A DNA stretch of 64,000 bases, from NCBI RefSeq assembly GCF_022834715.1, contig NZ_BQKC01000002.1, forward strand, positions 62,001 through 126,000. The letters are read 5' to 3'. Shown one piece after another: positions 1-7,930 of the stretch; the first letter of the stretch is position 1; the number at the start of each line of letters is the position of its first letter. Position numbers and translations under genes: made by a program. Source of the DNA: Granulimonas faecalis (lineage in GTDB: Bacteria; Actinomycetota; Coriobacteriia; Coriobacteriales; Atopobiaceae). The notes under the pieces are model-generated. The model did no database searches. It saw only the letters and a program-made list of their open reading frames with translations, and had not been told where the DNA came from.

Positions 1-228
1 GCGGGGCTCCTGGCCCGGGTGCTCGCGGGGGCGCCCACGGTGGCCGAGGCGGAGCGCCGTCGGAAGATGCTGGGGAGGATCCGGGAGAGGCAGGCCGCGG
101 ACGGGTGCCGGGAGGCCGTGGCGGATCTATCCCGGTGCGCCCAGTTCGCCCCCTTCGACGCCCTGGAGGGGTTCCGGGAGATGGTGGGGGAGGTCCGCGA
201 GAGGTCCCGCGGCGGTCCGCGGACGTGA
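1..228 (+). CDS. C-terminal part of an unidentified protein (cut by window edge)
   Basis: The frame is open from base 1 and closes at a TGA at 226-228, so only the last 75 residues are visible. The segment is rich in Arg, Glu and Ala and should be mostly helical (for example EAERRRKMLGRIRERQ). Third positions are strongly G/C-biased as in the neighbouring genes. The next gene begins 16 bases downstream on the same strand behind its own ribosome binding site, so this may be the penultimate gene of an operon. I recognise no family and assign no function. Confidence 0.5.
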   Translation, partial: AGLLARVLAGAPTVAEAERRRKMLGRIRERQAADGCREAVADLSRCAQFAPFDALEGFREMVGEVRERSRGGPRT

Positions 229-244
229 TCTCTAAGGGGGTGCC

Positions 245-550
245 ATGGGGAGGGTCAAAGACAGGCGCGTGTTCGTCGACGTCGAGTCCTCCTGCGACCG
301 ACGCGGGCGGGTGACGCCCTCCTGCATCGTCTGGGAGGACGGGCGGAGGCTGCCTGTCCGGGTGGTACGGCGGAGCCCCGCCAGGACCGAGCGGCCGGAC
401 TGCGCCCGGGGGGTGCGCTACACCGTGGAGGTGGGGCCCGGGAGGGCGCGGAGGACCCTCTGGCTGGACCCGCCGGGGCTCTGGCACGTGCTAGCCGGCG
501 GGGGACCTGAGGGGGTGCGTCCTGAAGGGTCTCGGGGTCGGACGTTTTGA
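245..550 (+). CDS. Hypothetical 101-residue protein
   Basis: An ATG at 245 is preceded by a good Shine-Dalgarno (aaggggg, 4 bases upstream). The product is basic and soluble, with no membrane segment and no cysteine motif. The N-terminus reads FVDVESSCDRRGRVTP and the middle WEDGRRLPVRVVRR, which suggests a small beta-rich fold. It follows the truncated first gene by 16 bases and is probably co-transcribed with it. No family was recognised. The start is well supported but the function is unknown. Confidence 0.6.
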   Translation: MGRVKDRRVFVDVESSCDRRGRVTPSCIVWEDGRRLPVRVVRRSPARTERPDCARGVRYTVEVGPGRARRTLWLDPPGLWHVLAGGGPEGVRPEGSRGRTF

Positions 551-651
551 CCCGAGGCCCACCCGGGAGAGGGCGGACGCCTAAATGTAGGCCAAGGCAG
601 ACACTGTGGCCTGCGCTTCTGTCTCAAACGGGTTTCTCGGCTCGGCCAGCC

Positions 652-936
652 TCAGGGTGTCGCCCCCAGCACGCTTGCAGCCTTCTCCACGGCGGCCTCC
701 CTCATGAAGGCCGACTTCTTCACACCCAGGGCTTCCGCGGCCCGCGCTATGAGCTCGGCGGACGATTCCGGGCACTTGAACGAGAGGTTGGCATTGGGCT
801 CGTCAGACAGGCGAGGTCTCCCGGCACGGACCACCTCGAGGTGGCCGTCCCAGGTGCCGTCCTCCCACTCCCTTGCCCGGCGCTCGATCTCGTCGTCGGT
901 GAGGACATATCCGTTGTCAAGCAGGTACTCGGCCAT
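652..936 (-). CDS. Antitoxin, probable DNA-binding partner of the BrnT-like toxin
   Basis: This 94-residue protein starts at an ATG whose first base is the last base of the toxin stop codon (TGATG), which implies translational coupling. Residues 1-45 carry an acidic, helical segment (LTDDEIERRAREWEDGTW). The C-terminal half (NANLSFKCP, then an AEALGVKKSAFMREAA helix pair) resembles a ribbon-helix-helix fold of the CopG/BrnA kind. By analogy with BrnTA modules the antitoxin neutralises the upstream toxin and represses the shared promoter. An in-frame ATG six codons upstream exists, but the coupled start fits better. The family assignment is by pattern only. Confidence 0.65.
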   Translation of the reverse strand: MAEYLLDNGYVLTDDEIERRAREWEDGTWDGHLEVVRAGRPRLSDEPNANLSFKCPESSAELIARAAEALGVKKSAFMREAAVEKAASVLGATP

Positions 937-1211
937 CAGAGCTCCCTTCCGCATCTCTTCAACTCGTCTCGCGTCCTCTTGGACAAGGGTGTGTTCGCGT
1001 GGTAGATGATCCAACCCCCTTTGTAGGGGGCGGCGACCATCTCGACCTCGCGCCCTTTGTCGTCGAAGCCGACTCGCAGATACTCGGGCCAGTTCGGGCT
1101 TCCGACCCTTGCAGCCTCGACGAAGGCTGTGTCCCATGCCCTCCTCACGTCCTCCTCGGTAAGCTGCGGATGTCGCTCGAGAACTCTCGGGTGTACCTCC
1201 ACGTACTCCAA
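936..1211 (-). CDS. BrnT/RelE-like toxin
   Basis: This is a 91-residue protein in which the pattern WDTAFVEAARVGSPNWPEYL followed by GFDDKGREVEMV and GGWIIYHANTPLSK matches the BrnT-type RelE-fold ribonuclease toxins (central strand with GR.xE, then IYHA.P and a basic tail). I chose the TTG at 1211 because it has a ribosome site (ggagga) five bases upstream. The more distal TTG at 1253 overlaps the predicted -10 box and has no ribosome site. The gene order is toxin first, antitoxin second, as in BrnTA. The likely target is mRNA on ribosomes or free RNA, by family knowledge only. Confidence 0.6.
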   Translation of the reverse strand: MEYVEVHPRVLERHPQLTEEDVRRAWDTAFVEAARVGSPNWPEYLRVGFDDKGREVEMVAAPYKGGWIIYHANTPLSKRTRDELKRCGREL

Positions 1212-1249
1212 GCAATCCTCCAAGCACGACCGCGGAATCCTGTCTTTGG

Positions 1250-1289
1250 ACAATATTCTACTACTAAATCGATGTCAAACTCTCGACAT
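1250..1289 (-). promoter_or_regulatory. Promoter and operator of the BrnT-like toxin-antitoxin pair
   Basis: On the minus strand a perfect -35 (TTGACA, 1278-1273) lies 17 bases from a -10 (TATTGT, 1255-1250). An inverted repeat ATGTC/GACAT (arms 1272-1276 and 1285-1289) overlaps the -35, a typical place for autorepression by the antitoxin. Confidence 0.6.
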
Positions 1290-1436
1290 GACTCTGGGTG
1301 CACCCCCGACCCTCACCCCATGGAGAACCCCCCGAAGCCCTGCCCCGGCGCGATGCCCGGGCAGGGCTTTGGGCAGGAACCCGTGGAGGGGGCCCTCGGG
1401 CAGGGCCTTGGCCGAACTCCGGGGAAGGGGCCCGCT

Positions 1437-1634
1437 ATGGGCGAGGACATGTTGTATAGGGGCGCCGTGAGGGCCTGGGCGGAAGGGCTCGGCCGGAGGG
1501 CCGCCGGGATGGGGCCCGCAAAGGCCCGGGAGCTGATCTTGGGGGAGGTCCTCGAGAACCCCGCTGTGGCCTCCGAGGAGGAGGCCGTGTGGGCCGCCAT
1601 GGTGGCTCTGGAGGTGGCCTTGAAGGACCGTTGA
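1437..1634 (+). CDS. Small hypothetical protein (65 aa)
   Basis: ATG at 1437 with a purine-rich site (ggggaagg) upstream. The product is a single acidic-basic helical protein (MGPAKARELILGEVLENP, then EEEAVWAAMVALEVALKDR). The same frame is open further upstream to an ATG at 1320, but that extension is proline/glycine-rich and looks like read-through of non-coding DNA. It stands alone between the divergent toxin-antitoxin promoter and the convergent nuclease gene. No family recognised. Confidence 0.45.
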   Translation: MGEDMLYRGAVRAWAEGLGRRAAGMGPAKARELILGEVLENPAVASEEEAVWAAMVALEVALKDR

Positions 1635-1646
1635 GGGGGCTTCGGT

Positions 1647-1688
1647 ACGGAGGTAGTAGCTCCTCTCCTTCGGCCTCCGTTCCCCTTT
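1647..1688. terminator. Hairpin between convergent genes
   Basis: Arms ACGGAGG (1647-1653) and CCTCCGT (1674-1680) are followed by tcccctttg. It sits between the 1437-1634 gene and the convergent nuclease gene ending at 1704, so it could serve the plus-strand gene. Confidence 0.45.
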
Positions 1689-1703
1689 GCAGGATCGAGG
1701 CTG

Positions 1704-2705
1704 TCAGAGGGTATGGCGGAGGTCCGGCGGCGTACGGTCGATGACATCCTGTTCGGTGAGGGGTTTCCAGAGGCGCACAGCGTTCCCATACCTCCTCGCA
1801 CTGGCCTCCTTGGCCTTGATCTGGAGCCTCCTGAGGCCCTTCCCATCGACCATCTCCACGCCGGCGTCCCTAGCGAATTTCTTCGCCTCTGGTGTGAAGT
1901 AGCTCGTGGTGATGAACACCATGTGCTCGGCCCCTTCTGTGAAGTTGGCGCCTACGAGCTTCTGCACATCGGGGCGACCTACGGTGGTGTTCTTGCCGTA
2001 GAGCTTGCACTCCCCGATGGTCTTCTCCCCGTCCTTCTCCACCAGGAAGTCGAACCCGCCGTCGCCGGACCTACGCGTGGCCTCGCCGGTGTATCCGAGC
2101 TTACGGTAGAGGTAGACGCAGAATTGCTCGAACCGGTAGGGTTCTGACCGGTAGTGCGCGAAGACCTCGTCGGCCGACATGATGGGGAAGCCGTAGCTCG
2201 CGACGGAGCTATCCGAGCATGCCTTCTCCGACTCCCATCGGTGCGGGGTCACCTCTACACCGCCCACCCTCATCCTCTGGACGAACCTCACCGCCTCCCG
2301 CGGGGAGTCGAACGTCACGCGCCAAGGGCCGGAGACGAACTCGGAACCGCCGTAGTAGTAGGAGGTGGAGCTGTAGCGAGCGTCCCTCGTCCCGTCGTTT
2401 CGCGGGTGCTCCCAGTGGGGGAGCACGAGTTCATAGGCCGTGATGGCGTCGTTGTCGGGGTCGTAGTTGATCTCCTTGAACTCGTTGGGGTAGGGGACGG
2501 CGGGGAAGGACTCCTCCCACCGTTCGTGGAGGAACGCCTGGGTCTTGGCGCGCTCCTTCTCGGCGGCGGCCTCGCGCGAGGTCTCGACGACAGCCTTCAC
2601 GATGGTGACGACGAGCCATATGACGAGGCCGACGACGATGAAGACGACGAGCAGGAAGCCGATGAAGGTGTTGAACGCCAGGGCGAGCAGGGGAATGAAG
2701 GGCAA
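1704..2705 (-). CDS. Membrane-anchored Mrr-like restriction endonuclease
   Basis: 333 residues from a TTG start (aaagg site six bases upstream). Residues 5-37 form one hydrophobic helix (FIGFLLVVFIVVGLVIWLVV), followed by a charged helix. The C-terminal domain, roughly residues 195-310, matches the Mrr_cat PD-(D/E)XK fold: a helical lead FEQFCVYLYRKLGY, then GGFDFLVEKDGEKTIGECK, which supplies the catalytic D and ExK, and later VFITTSYFTPEAKKFA. Mrr-type enzymes cut modified or foreign DNA; the membrane anchor suggests action at the point of DNA entry. It lies downstream of the GIY-YIG gene and the MmeI-type enzyme on the same strand, so the three are probably one defence operon. Confidence 0.75.
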   Translation of the reverse strand: MPFIPLLALAFNTFIGFLLVVFIVVGLVIWLVVTIVKAVVETSREAAAEKERAKTQAFLHERWEESFPAVPYPNEFKEINYDPDNDAITAYELVLPHWEHPRNDGTRDARYSSTSYYYGGSEFVSGPWRVTFDSPREAVRFVQRMRVGGVEVTPHRWESEKACSDSSVASYGFPIMSADEVFAHYRSEPYRFEQFCVYLYRKLGYTGEATRRSGDGGFDFLVEKDGEKTIGECKLYGKNTTVGRPDVQKLVGANFTEGAEHMVFITTSYFTPEAKKFARDAGVEMVDGKGLRRLQIKAKEASARRYGNAVRLWKPLTEQDVIDRTPPDLRHTL

Positions 2706-2735
2706 CTCGGGCCTTTCTCTCGTGTCTCGGGAAGG

Positions 2736-3299
2736 TCAGCGGGCCTTGGAGCCGCCGCGGGTGCGGTTGTAGGAGCTCGTCGCGTCAAAGGCGGCGATGA
2801 GGGAGCGCTCGGTGGCGTTGAGGTCCGAAGGTGCGCAGCGGACCATGCGGACCTCCACGGGCTTTCCCGCACGAACGTCGGCATAGACGTCGCCGTTTCC
2901 GTGGCCGGTGAGGTGCGCCCTCACCCTCTGGGCCACATGGATGGACTGGCCTACGTAGACAGCCTCATAGGACACCTTGCCGGCCTCGTCGTAGACGGGA
3001 TCCGTCATGATCACGTAGCAGCCCGCCTCGTCGGTTGCCCCGTAGCCGAGGCCGGACCCCCGCCTCCCGATCCTCCAGTTCTCGAGGAACTCCTCCGCAG
3101 ACACCGGGGCCGCCTCCATGAGGGTGCGCCGGACCTCGTCCTGGCGGCGCCTGTTGGACACCTCCTGCCAGACGAGGATAGCGATGGTGAGGGCGAAGAG
3201 GACAAGAAGGACGGTGTTGATGGCCTGCTCGGTGGGCGTCGGGTGGGCCGGGAAGAACGCCTCCCAGATGTTTCGAAGCGTGCCCGTCAGTGTGCTCAT
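2736..3299 (-). CDS. Membrane protein with GIY-YIG-like nuclease domain
   Basis: 187 residues. A hydrophobic helix (INTVLLVLFALTIAILVW, about residues 27-44) anchors the protein. The rest carries a GIY-YIG-like core: GCYVIMTDP (first strand, GCYVI in place of GIYxI), EAVYVGQSIHVAQRVRAH (YVG plus the conserved Arg), and a late glutamate with asparagine and arginine (NATERSLIAAF). The ATG at 3299 overlaps the stop of the MmeI-type gene by four bases (ATGA), so translation is coupled. Together with the anchored Mrr-like protein it makes two membrane-tethered nucleases behind one restriction-methylation enzyme. The catalytic assignment is by motif only. Confidence 0.7.
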   Translation of the reverse strand: MSTLTGTLRNIWEAFFPAHPTPTEQAINTVLLVLFALTIAILVWQEVSNRRRQDEVRRTLMEAAPVSAEEFLENWRIGRRGSGLGYGATDEAGCYVIMTDPVYDEAGKVSYEAVYVGQSIHVAQRVRAHLTGHGNGDVYADVRAGKPVEVRMVRCAPSDLNATERSLIAAFDATSSYNRTRGGSKAR

Positions 3300-6193
3300 C
3301 GTTCCCCCTCTCTCACGGCTTCAGCGTAGAGCCCGAAAAGGTGGTTCACAATCCTCTCCTCGTCGCCGCCGAAGTCGACGCCGTAGGCCGCCTCGACGGC
3401 GGCGTCGAGGGAGTCATGGGCGGCCTTGAGGTCGGAGAACACGAAGCGGTCGAACTTCCTGGCCTGGGCGCCCGTCGCCCCCTCGGGCACAGGGGAGATG
3501 CCGTCGTACATCTCGGCGAGGGAGGAGTCGGGGTGCGCTGCCCTGGCGTCGAGCACCGCTTGGGCGCACCGCTCGACCTCGGACTTCTTGGATTCGTTTG
3601 GTGTTGGGAAGACGAAGGTGTTGTAGACGATGGTGTTGCTGTAGCTATAGTCGCTTTTGAGACGACCGCACGTCATGCGCATCCAGGCGTTGTGGAACCG
3701 GGACATGAGGACACCGAATAGGAAGAGGCTGCCGGTGGGGATGAAGTACAGCTTGTCCCCCGGGACCATGCCGTCGGTGACGAAGCCCATGGGGATGTAG
3801 GTGCGGTTCGCGGAAGTAACCTTGGGCACGCCGATGTAGGTGCCCTCGGGGTCCCTGACCTCGTCGAACAGCCACGGCGTGGCGGCCTTCTTCCTCGTGG
3901 CGGCCTTGGGGCTTGCCAGGCGGAAGTCCCGGACCTCCTTCACCCGCTCCTCGACCAGGGGCATGGAGGCGATGTCGTTAAGGGTCGCGTCCTTGAGCCA
4001 GAGGCATCGTCTCGCCTCGCCGTCGACGAAGTCCTTGCCCATGGAGAACGGCCTGATCCACCGGGCTGCCTCCGGCTCCGCATCCACGAGGCCGCGGGCC
4101 TCGTCATCGGTCATGATGAGGGACTTGCCCGTCGGCTGACACCCCCTCGACATCTCCGGCATCCCGCTGGCCTGCCTGGTGCTCTTGGTGACGAACCAGT
4201 CGGGGGCGGCCATGAGGTAGCCGTTGATGTTGTCGCAGAGGACGGCCTCGCCCTCCCGGGTCCGGTGGAGCACCCGGGGCTTTTCCCCCGTCTTGGAGAA
4301 CCCGACGATGACGACGTGGACGTGGGCCGGGTCGTCGGCCTCGCTGGACCAGAAGAACGTGGTCCAGGCGAAGTCGATGTGGAACCCTAAGGAGAAGAGG
4401 CGCCGCCACAGGGGCTCGACCTGCTGACCCTGGCAGATGGAGTTGGTGCTGACAAAGGCGGCCTTTATCGGTCCGTCACCCATGTACTCGGCCGCCTTCA
4501 AATACCAGCAGGCGACATAGTCCAGCACGCCGCCACCGGCGCCGAACAGGTCCTTGCGGTCCGCCTTCTGGATCGCGTCGAGGCGGTAGGACCCGAGGAA
4601 GGGAGGGTTGCCGCAGATGTGGGTGACCTTGTCAGACGAGACGACGTCGTTCCAGTCGATGCGCAGGGCGTTGGCGCAGACGATGCCCTCGTAGTCGTTG
4701 AGGGGGAGCGCCGGCCTCGTCACCGTGAGCACCTTCGAGGTGTCGCGGTCCGCCTGAATCTCCGCGATCCAGAGTGCGGTGCGTGCGACGCAACAGGCGT
4801 AGTCCTCCAGCTCGATGCCGTGGAAGTTGGCGAGCGAGACCTTCGGCTGCAGGTCCATGGCGTCCGAGAAGAGGCCGCCGGAGAACGCCGTCTGGTCTCC
4901 GGCACCTTTGCCCGTGTAGCTCAGTTCGAACAGGACCCTGTTCTCGAGGCGGCGCAGGCTCAGGTAGCTTTCGGTGAGGAAGTTGCCCGACCCGGCCGCC
5001 GGGTCGAGGACCGAAACGGCGGCGATCTCGTCCTGGAGGCTCAGGAGGGCCTTGGTCCTTGCACCGCCGGCCGTGTCCCTGTTGCAGGCGTCGACGAACT
5101 TCTCCTTGAGGTCATCCAGGAAAAGGGGGTCGATGACCCTGTGGATGGCTTCGGGCGTCGTGAAGTGCTGGCCGTTCCTTCGCCTGTGGTCGGGGGAGAG
5201 CGCTCCCTCGAAGATCGACCCGAACACGGTGGGGGAGACGCCGGACCAGTCGAACTCCTGGCATCCGTCGACGATCAGGGTGTGCCGGAAGTCCTCGTCC
5301 AGGGTGGGGATGGGGATCTTCTCGCGGAACAGGCCCCCGTTGACGTAGGGGAAGGCCCTGAGCTTCTCGGACGCATAGGGGTCCCTGTCCTCGGGCTTGG
5401 TGTCGAGCCAATCGAACAGCACCTTGAGGCCTGTCGAGAGGTTCTCGGGGCTCCACGACCTCACGTAGTCGCGGAAGGCGAGGTTATCCCGGACACCGTC
5501 CTTCTTGGCGGAGAGGAGGAGCCCCGCGTCCTCGGCGAACATCAGGAACATGAGCCTGGTCAGGAGCACCGACACGGCGTGTTGCACGGACGGTTTGGAG
5601 GTGTCTCCGTAGGCCCTCTCGGCGTGCTCGTGGAGTCGGCCCATGATGCGTCCGGCCTCGACCGACACCTCGCGGGCGAGGACCTCGGGCGGCTTGGCCT
5701 CCCCGGAGAGGAATCGGAGCACGTCGACCTGACGGGGCAGGTCCTCCAAGGGGATTCTGTAAAGGGGCTTGTCCGCCAGGGGGTTTCTCGCGGTGTCGTA
5801 GACCCACATCTCCTCGAAGTTGCATGCGATGAGGTAGCGGGGCCTCAGGGAGTAGGGGAACCCGTTGGCGTAGTCGCGAGCCTGTTCGGCTGGGGTCACC
5901 ATGCGCCCCTGGCGCATCTCCTTCTTGGCCAGGTCGACGCCCGACGATTTCATCTCGACGATGGTGGATGCGCTCGGGATGTGGACGTCGATGAAGCCCG
6001 AGCTGTCGGAGGCCAGGGTCTTGATGGGCACCTCGAACTGGAGGCGCTCGATGGCGTCGTCCAGGCCGAGCACGGTCTGGAACAGGTCGATCCAGAACGA
6101 CGACGCCTCGCCCTTCTCGTACCCGCGTCCGCTCCAGCGTCTCACGAACGCCTCGGCGTCCTTCCTCCTGTCCGTCCTGTCTGCCCTAGCCAT
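3296..6193 (-). CDS. MmeI-type (type IIL/IIG) restriction enzyme and DNA adenine methyltransferase
   Basis: 965 residues, the usual length of single-chain MmeI-family enzymes. Order seen: N-terminal nuclease core about residues 65-85 (FIDVHIPSASTIVEMKSSG, giving D and ExK); helical linker; methyltransferase motif I DPAAGSGNFL about 397-406; motif IV NPPF about 529-532; and a C-terminal target-recognition region with TYIGVPKVTSANRTYIPMG. In this family one chain both cuts and protects, methylating adenine on one strand of its site. It starts eight bases inside the small regulator gene upstream and overlaps the next gene by four bases, so it is the core of a four-gene operon. All catalytic motifs look intact. 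Confidence 0.85.
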   Translation of the reverse strand: MARADRTDRRKDAEAFVRRWSGRGYEKGEASSFWIDLFQTVLGLDDAIERLQFEVPIKTLASDSSGFIDVHIPSASTIVEMKSSGVDLAKKEMRQGRMVTPAEQARDYANGFPYSLRPRYLIACNFEEMWVYDTARNPLADKPLYRIPLEDLPRQVDVLRFLSGEAKPPEVLAREVSVEAGRIMGRLHEHAERAYGDTSKPSVQHAVSVLLTRLMFLMFAEDAGLLLSAKKDGVRDNLAFRDYVRSWSPENLSTGLKVLFDWLDTKPEDRDPYASEKLRAFPYVNGGLFREKIPIPTLDEDFRHTLIVDGCQEFDWSGVSPTVFGSIFEGALSPDHRRRNGQHFTTPEAIHRVIDPLFLDDLKEKFVDACNRDTAGGARTKALLSLQDEIAAVSVLDPAAGSGNFLTESYLSLRRLENRVLFELSYTGKGAGDQTAFSGGLFSDAMDLQPKVSLANFHGIELEDYACCVARTALWIAEIQADRDTSKVLTVTRPALPLNDYEGIVCANALRIDWNDVVSSDKVTHICGNPPFLGSYRLDAIQKADRKDLFGAGGGVLDYVACWYLKAAEYMGDGPIKAAFVSTNSICQGQQVEPLWRRLFSLGFHIDFAWTTFFWSSEADDPAHVHVVIVGFSKTGEKPRVLHRTREGEAVLCDNINGYLMAAPDWFVTKSTRQASGMPEMSRGCQPTGKSLIMTDDEARGLVDAEPEAARWIRPFSMGKDFVDGEARRCLWLKDATLNDIASMPLVEERVKEVRDFRLASPKAATRKKAATPWLFDEVRDPEGTYIGVPKVTSANRTYIPMGFVTDGMVPGDKLYFIPTGSLFLFGVLMSRFHNAWMRMTCGRLKSDYSYSNTIVYNTFVFPTPNESKKSEVERCAQAVLDARAAHPDSSLAEMYDGISPVPEGATGAQARKFDRFVFSDLKAAHDSLDAAVEAAYGVDFGGDEERIVNHLFGLYAEAVREGER

Positions 6194-6377
6194 GGTCGCG
6201 ACCCTCCCTGCGTGCCCTCTCCCGGGCCATCATGTCGCGGAACACCTCGGCCTTCGTCGAGGAGTCCTCCTCGGCCCACCGGGCAAGGTCCCGGTAGTCC
6301 GTCTCCAGCATGTTGATGAGACAGGCCTTGCGGGGCACGGCCTTCGGCCCCCGCCTGCCATCTGCCTTGGAATCCAA
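6186..6377 (-). CDS. Small ribbon-helix-helix-like regulator of the restriction operon
   Basis: A 63-residue basic protein. I chose the TTG at 6377: it has a strong site (aggggg) seven bases upstream, whereas the ATG at 6398 sits right behind the promoter -10 box with no ribosome site. The body (PRKACLINMLETDYRDLARWAEEDSSTKAEVFRDMMARE) fits a short strand followed by two helices, the ribbon-helix-helix layout. It overlaps the MmeI-type gene by eight bases. A controller role for expression of the restriction operon is inferred from position and fold only. Confidence 0.6.
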   Translation of the reverse strand: MDSKADGRRGPKAVPRKACLINMLETDYRDLARWAEEDSSTKAEVFRDMMARERARREGRDHG

Positions 6378-6404
6378 GACACACCCCCTAATTCTCATAT
6401 AACT

Positions 6405-6434
6405 ATTATATAGGAATTGCCCTCTCGATGAAAG
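6405..6434 (-). promoter_or_regulatory. Promoter of the restriction operon
   Basis: The minus strand carries an AT-rich -10 (tatataat, 6412-6405) in otherwise very GC-rich DNA, with a weak -35 (TTTCAT) about 17 bases upstream. It lies 28 bases before the TTG start at 6377. Confidence 0.5.
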
Positions 6435-6550
6435 CAAACTGACAATCCAACGGCCCTCCCCACGCCCCTTCCGCGCGGTGACGCGCGGACGGAAGCCCCC
6501 GCGAGATCCGGGCGGAAGGCCCCGGACGCCCGACCCGCGAGGAGGCCCTG

Positions 6551-7069
6551 ATGGAATCCGTCAAAAACCCCGACACCGAGAACGCCACCTCCGACGCCGT
6601 CTCCAAGGTCTGCGACGAGGGCGCCGCCTGCGTGGACGCCCTTCTGGCCCGCATCGGCGGCCACCTGGAAAGCGCCTGGTACTACCGCACCTGGATGCGC
6701 CGCGACGTGCCCTTCGAGGATGTCGGCGGCTGGTACCTCTACGACTCCCTCTATGCCACCTACGCCGTCGCCGACGTGGACCCTGTGGAGCCCACCCACG
6801 CGCTCCCGGCGGAGCCCGTCGGCGACATGGACTGGGAGGGCGTCGGCGCCTGGAACTCCTACGTGCCGCTCCTGAACGAGCTGGAGGACGCCCTGGAGGC
6901 GGTCTCAGACGGGATCTGGGAGAGCGAAGGCTGGGAGCTCTGGGACGACCTCATGACCGCCTACAACGGCCTCTACCAGCGCGCCCTGGAGCGCTCCGTC
7001 AAAGAGATCGTCCGTTGGTGCGACTGCGAGTGCGAAGAGGTAGCCTCCGGCGAGACCCTGGCGGCTTGA
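6551..7069 (+). CDS. Hypothetical protein, paralogue of the gene at 22904
   Basis: 172 residues from an ATG with a gaggagg site. Acidic and tryptophan/tyrosine-rich. A central motif VGGWYLYDSLYATY (about residues 57-70) recurs almost unchanged in the protein at 22904-23518 (VGGWYLYDSVHGTY), and both end with an ER(S/A)V..(I/V)V...C.CEC-like segment. This shows a two-member family on this element. No enzyme motif or membrane segment is visible. An accessory role tied to the mobile element is an inference. Confidence 0.65.
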   Translation: MESVKNPDTENATSDAVSKVCDEGAACVDALLARIGGHLESAWYYRTWMRRDVPFEDVGGWYLYDSLYATYAVADVDPVEPTHALPAEPVGDMDWEGVGAWNSYVPLLNELEDALEAVSDGIWESEGWELWDDLMTAYNGLYQRALERSVKEIVRWCDCECEEVASGETLAA

Positions 7070-7100
7070 CGGCGGGCCCGAGGACGCCCTGGGGTGGGTC

Positions 7101-7220
7101 GTGGGCCACATCCAGGCATCGGCCAAGGACGAGAGGGTCTGGGCCGCAGAGGTCGTCGACGGCAATACCGGAGAGGTCGTCTGGGAGCTTCCGGAGGATT
7201 CCGACAGCGGCGGCCGGTAG
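7101..7220 (+). CDS. Possible small protein (39 aa)
   Basis: A GTG at 7101 opens a short frame ending at a TAG at 7218-7220, with strongly G/C-biased third positions and a protein-like sequence (SAKDERVWAAEVVDGNTGEV). The ribosome site is weak, and the frame is open a little further upstream into the end of the previous gene. It may be a real small gene or a remnant. Confidence 0.3.
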   Translation: MGHIQASAKDERVWAAEVVDGNTGEVVWELPEDSDSGGR

Positions 7221-7226
7221 GGCCTG

Positions 7227-7427
7227 ATGGACGAGGAGGGGCTGAGGGGGTTCAGGGACGGGCCCGTGTGGATCTCGGGCAACCGCTACGGGCCGCGGGA
7301 GGCCGACTTCGTGCCCCAGGCTACCGATAGGGTCCCCGCCCACGTCGACGACCTCGAGGTCGCCGCCGCAAGGGGTGACCTCGATCCCTCGGTCAAAGCC
7401 TTCGTCCTCCACGCCCAGTATCAGTGA
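7227..7427 (+). CDS. Small hypothetical protein (66 aa)
   Basis: ATG at 7227 with a modest upstream purine stretch (tagggcc). The product (RDGPVWISGNRYGPREADFV, then HVDDLEVAAARGDLDPSV) has a compact, soluble look and typical codon use. It is the last gene before the hairpin at 7461. No family recognised. Confidence 0.45.
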   Translation: MDEEGLRGFRDGPVWISGNRYGPREADFVPQATDRVPAHVDDLEVAAARGDLDPSVKAFVLHAQYQ

Positions 7428-7460
7428 TCTGGCGCCCGGCACCCAATAGGGCCGGGCCTG

Positions 7461-7500
7461 GGAAAGGGTTCGCGCCCACCGGGACGCGGCCCCTTTCTTG
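7461..7500 (+). terminator. Terminator after the 6551-7427 gene group
   Basis: Arms GAAAGGG (7462-7468) and CCCTTTC (7491-7497), with an inner GC-rich stem, followed by ttg. It separates the small accessory genes from the VapBC promoter. Confidence 0.5.
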
Positions 7501-7570
7501 TGCCGAAGGATGCGTTCCTCGGTTTGAGTGCCCCTGCCACGTACCTTCCACGGCGCTTCGCCCCGGGCTG

Positions 7571-7611
7571 TTGCGACACCGTAGACAGTGGTGTATACAA
7601 TATGTAGACAC
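7571..7611 (+). promoter_or_regulatory. Promoter and operator of vapBC
   Basis: -35 TTGCGA (7571-7576), 17-base spacer, -10 TATACA (7594-7599). An imperfect palindrome (7591-7611, gtgtatac...gtagacac) covers the -10, and the hexamer gtagac occurs three times (7581, 7604, 7615). This arrangement is typical for antitoxin autorepression. Confidence 0.6.
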
Positions 7612-7639
7612 TACAGTAGACGCAGGGAAGGAAGGAATC

Positions 7640-7930
7640 ATGGCCAGTGTTGTCGTCTCAGCGAGGGTGGATGAGGGCACCCGCCGCAAGGCCGAGGCTG
7701 CCGCCCGTCGTGCCGGCATGTCGCTCGGATCGCTGATCTCCGGGTTCGTGTCCGACCTGGCCACGACCGGGAAGGTCCCGGACTCCTACACGACCGACAG
7801 GGAGCTGCTGCGCAGGAGGCGCGCCCTCGACACCCTCGAGGAGATCTCGAGGTCCTTCCCGGTCGGGACGCCCCTGGACACCATGACCAGGGACGAGTTC
7901 ATGGAGGAGGCGTACGGTGACCGAGACTAA
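7640..7930 (+). CDS. VapB-like antitoxin (RelB/DinJ type)
   Basis: 96 residues, ATG at 7640 with aaggaagg upstream. The N-terminus VVVSARVDEGTRRKAEAAA, followed by an AGMSLGSLISGFV helix, is the ribbon-helix-helix DNA-binding domain seen in RelB/DinJ and many VapB proteins. The C-terminal third (PLDTMTRDEFMEEAYG) would be the toxin-binding arm. Its 3' end overlaps the toxin gene by 14 bases. It should bind the operator just upstream and neutralise the PIN toxin. Confidence 0.8.
   Translation: MASVVVSARVDEGTRRKAEAAARRAGMSLGSLISGFVSDLATTGKVPDSYTTDRELLRRRRALDTLEEISRSFPVGTPLDTMTRDEFMEEAYGDRD

Noticed and set aside
4619-6316. Plus-strand open frame of 565 codons opposite the MmeI-type gene
   Set aside because: It is the antisense shadow of an intact enzyme gene with clear motifs and has no recognisable domain.
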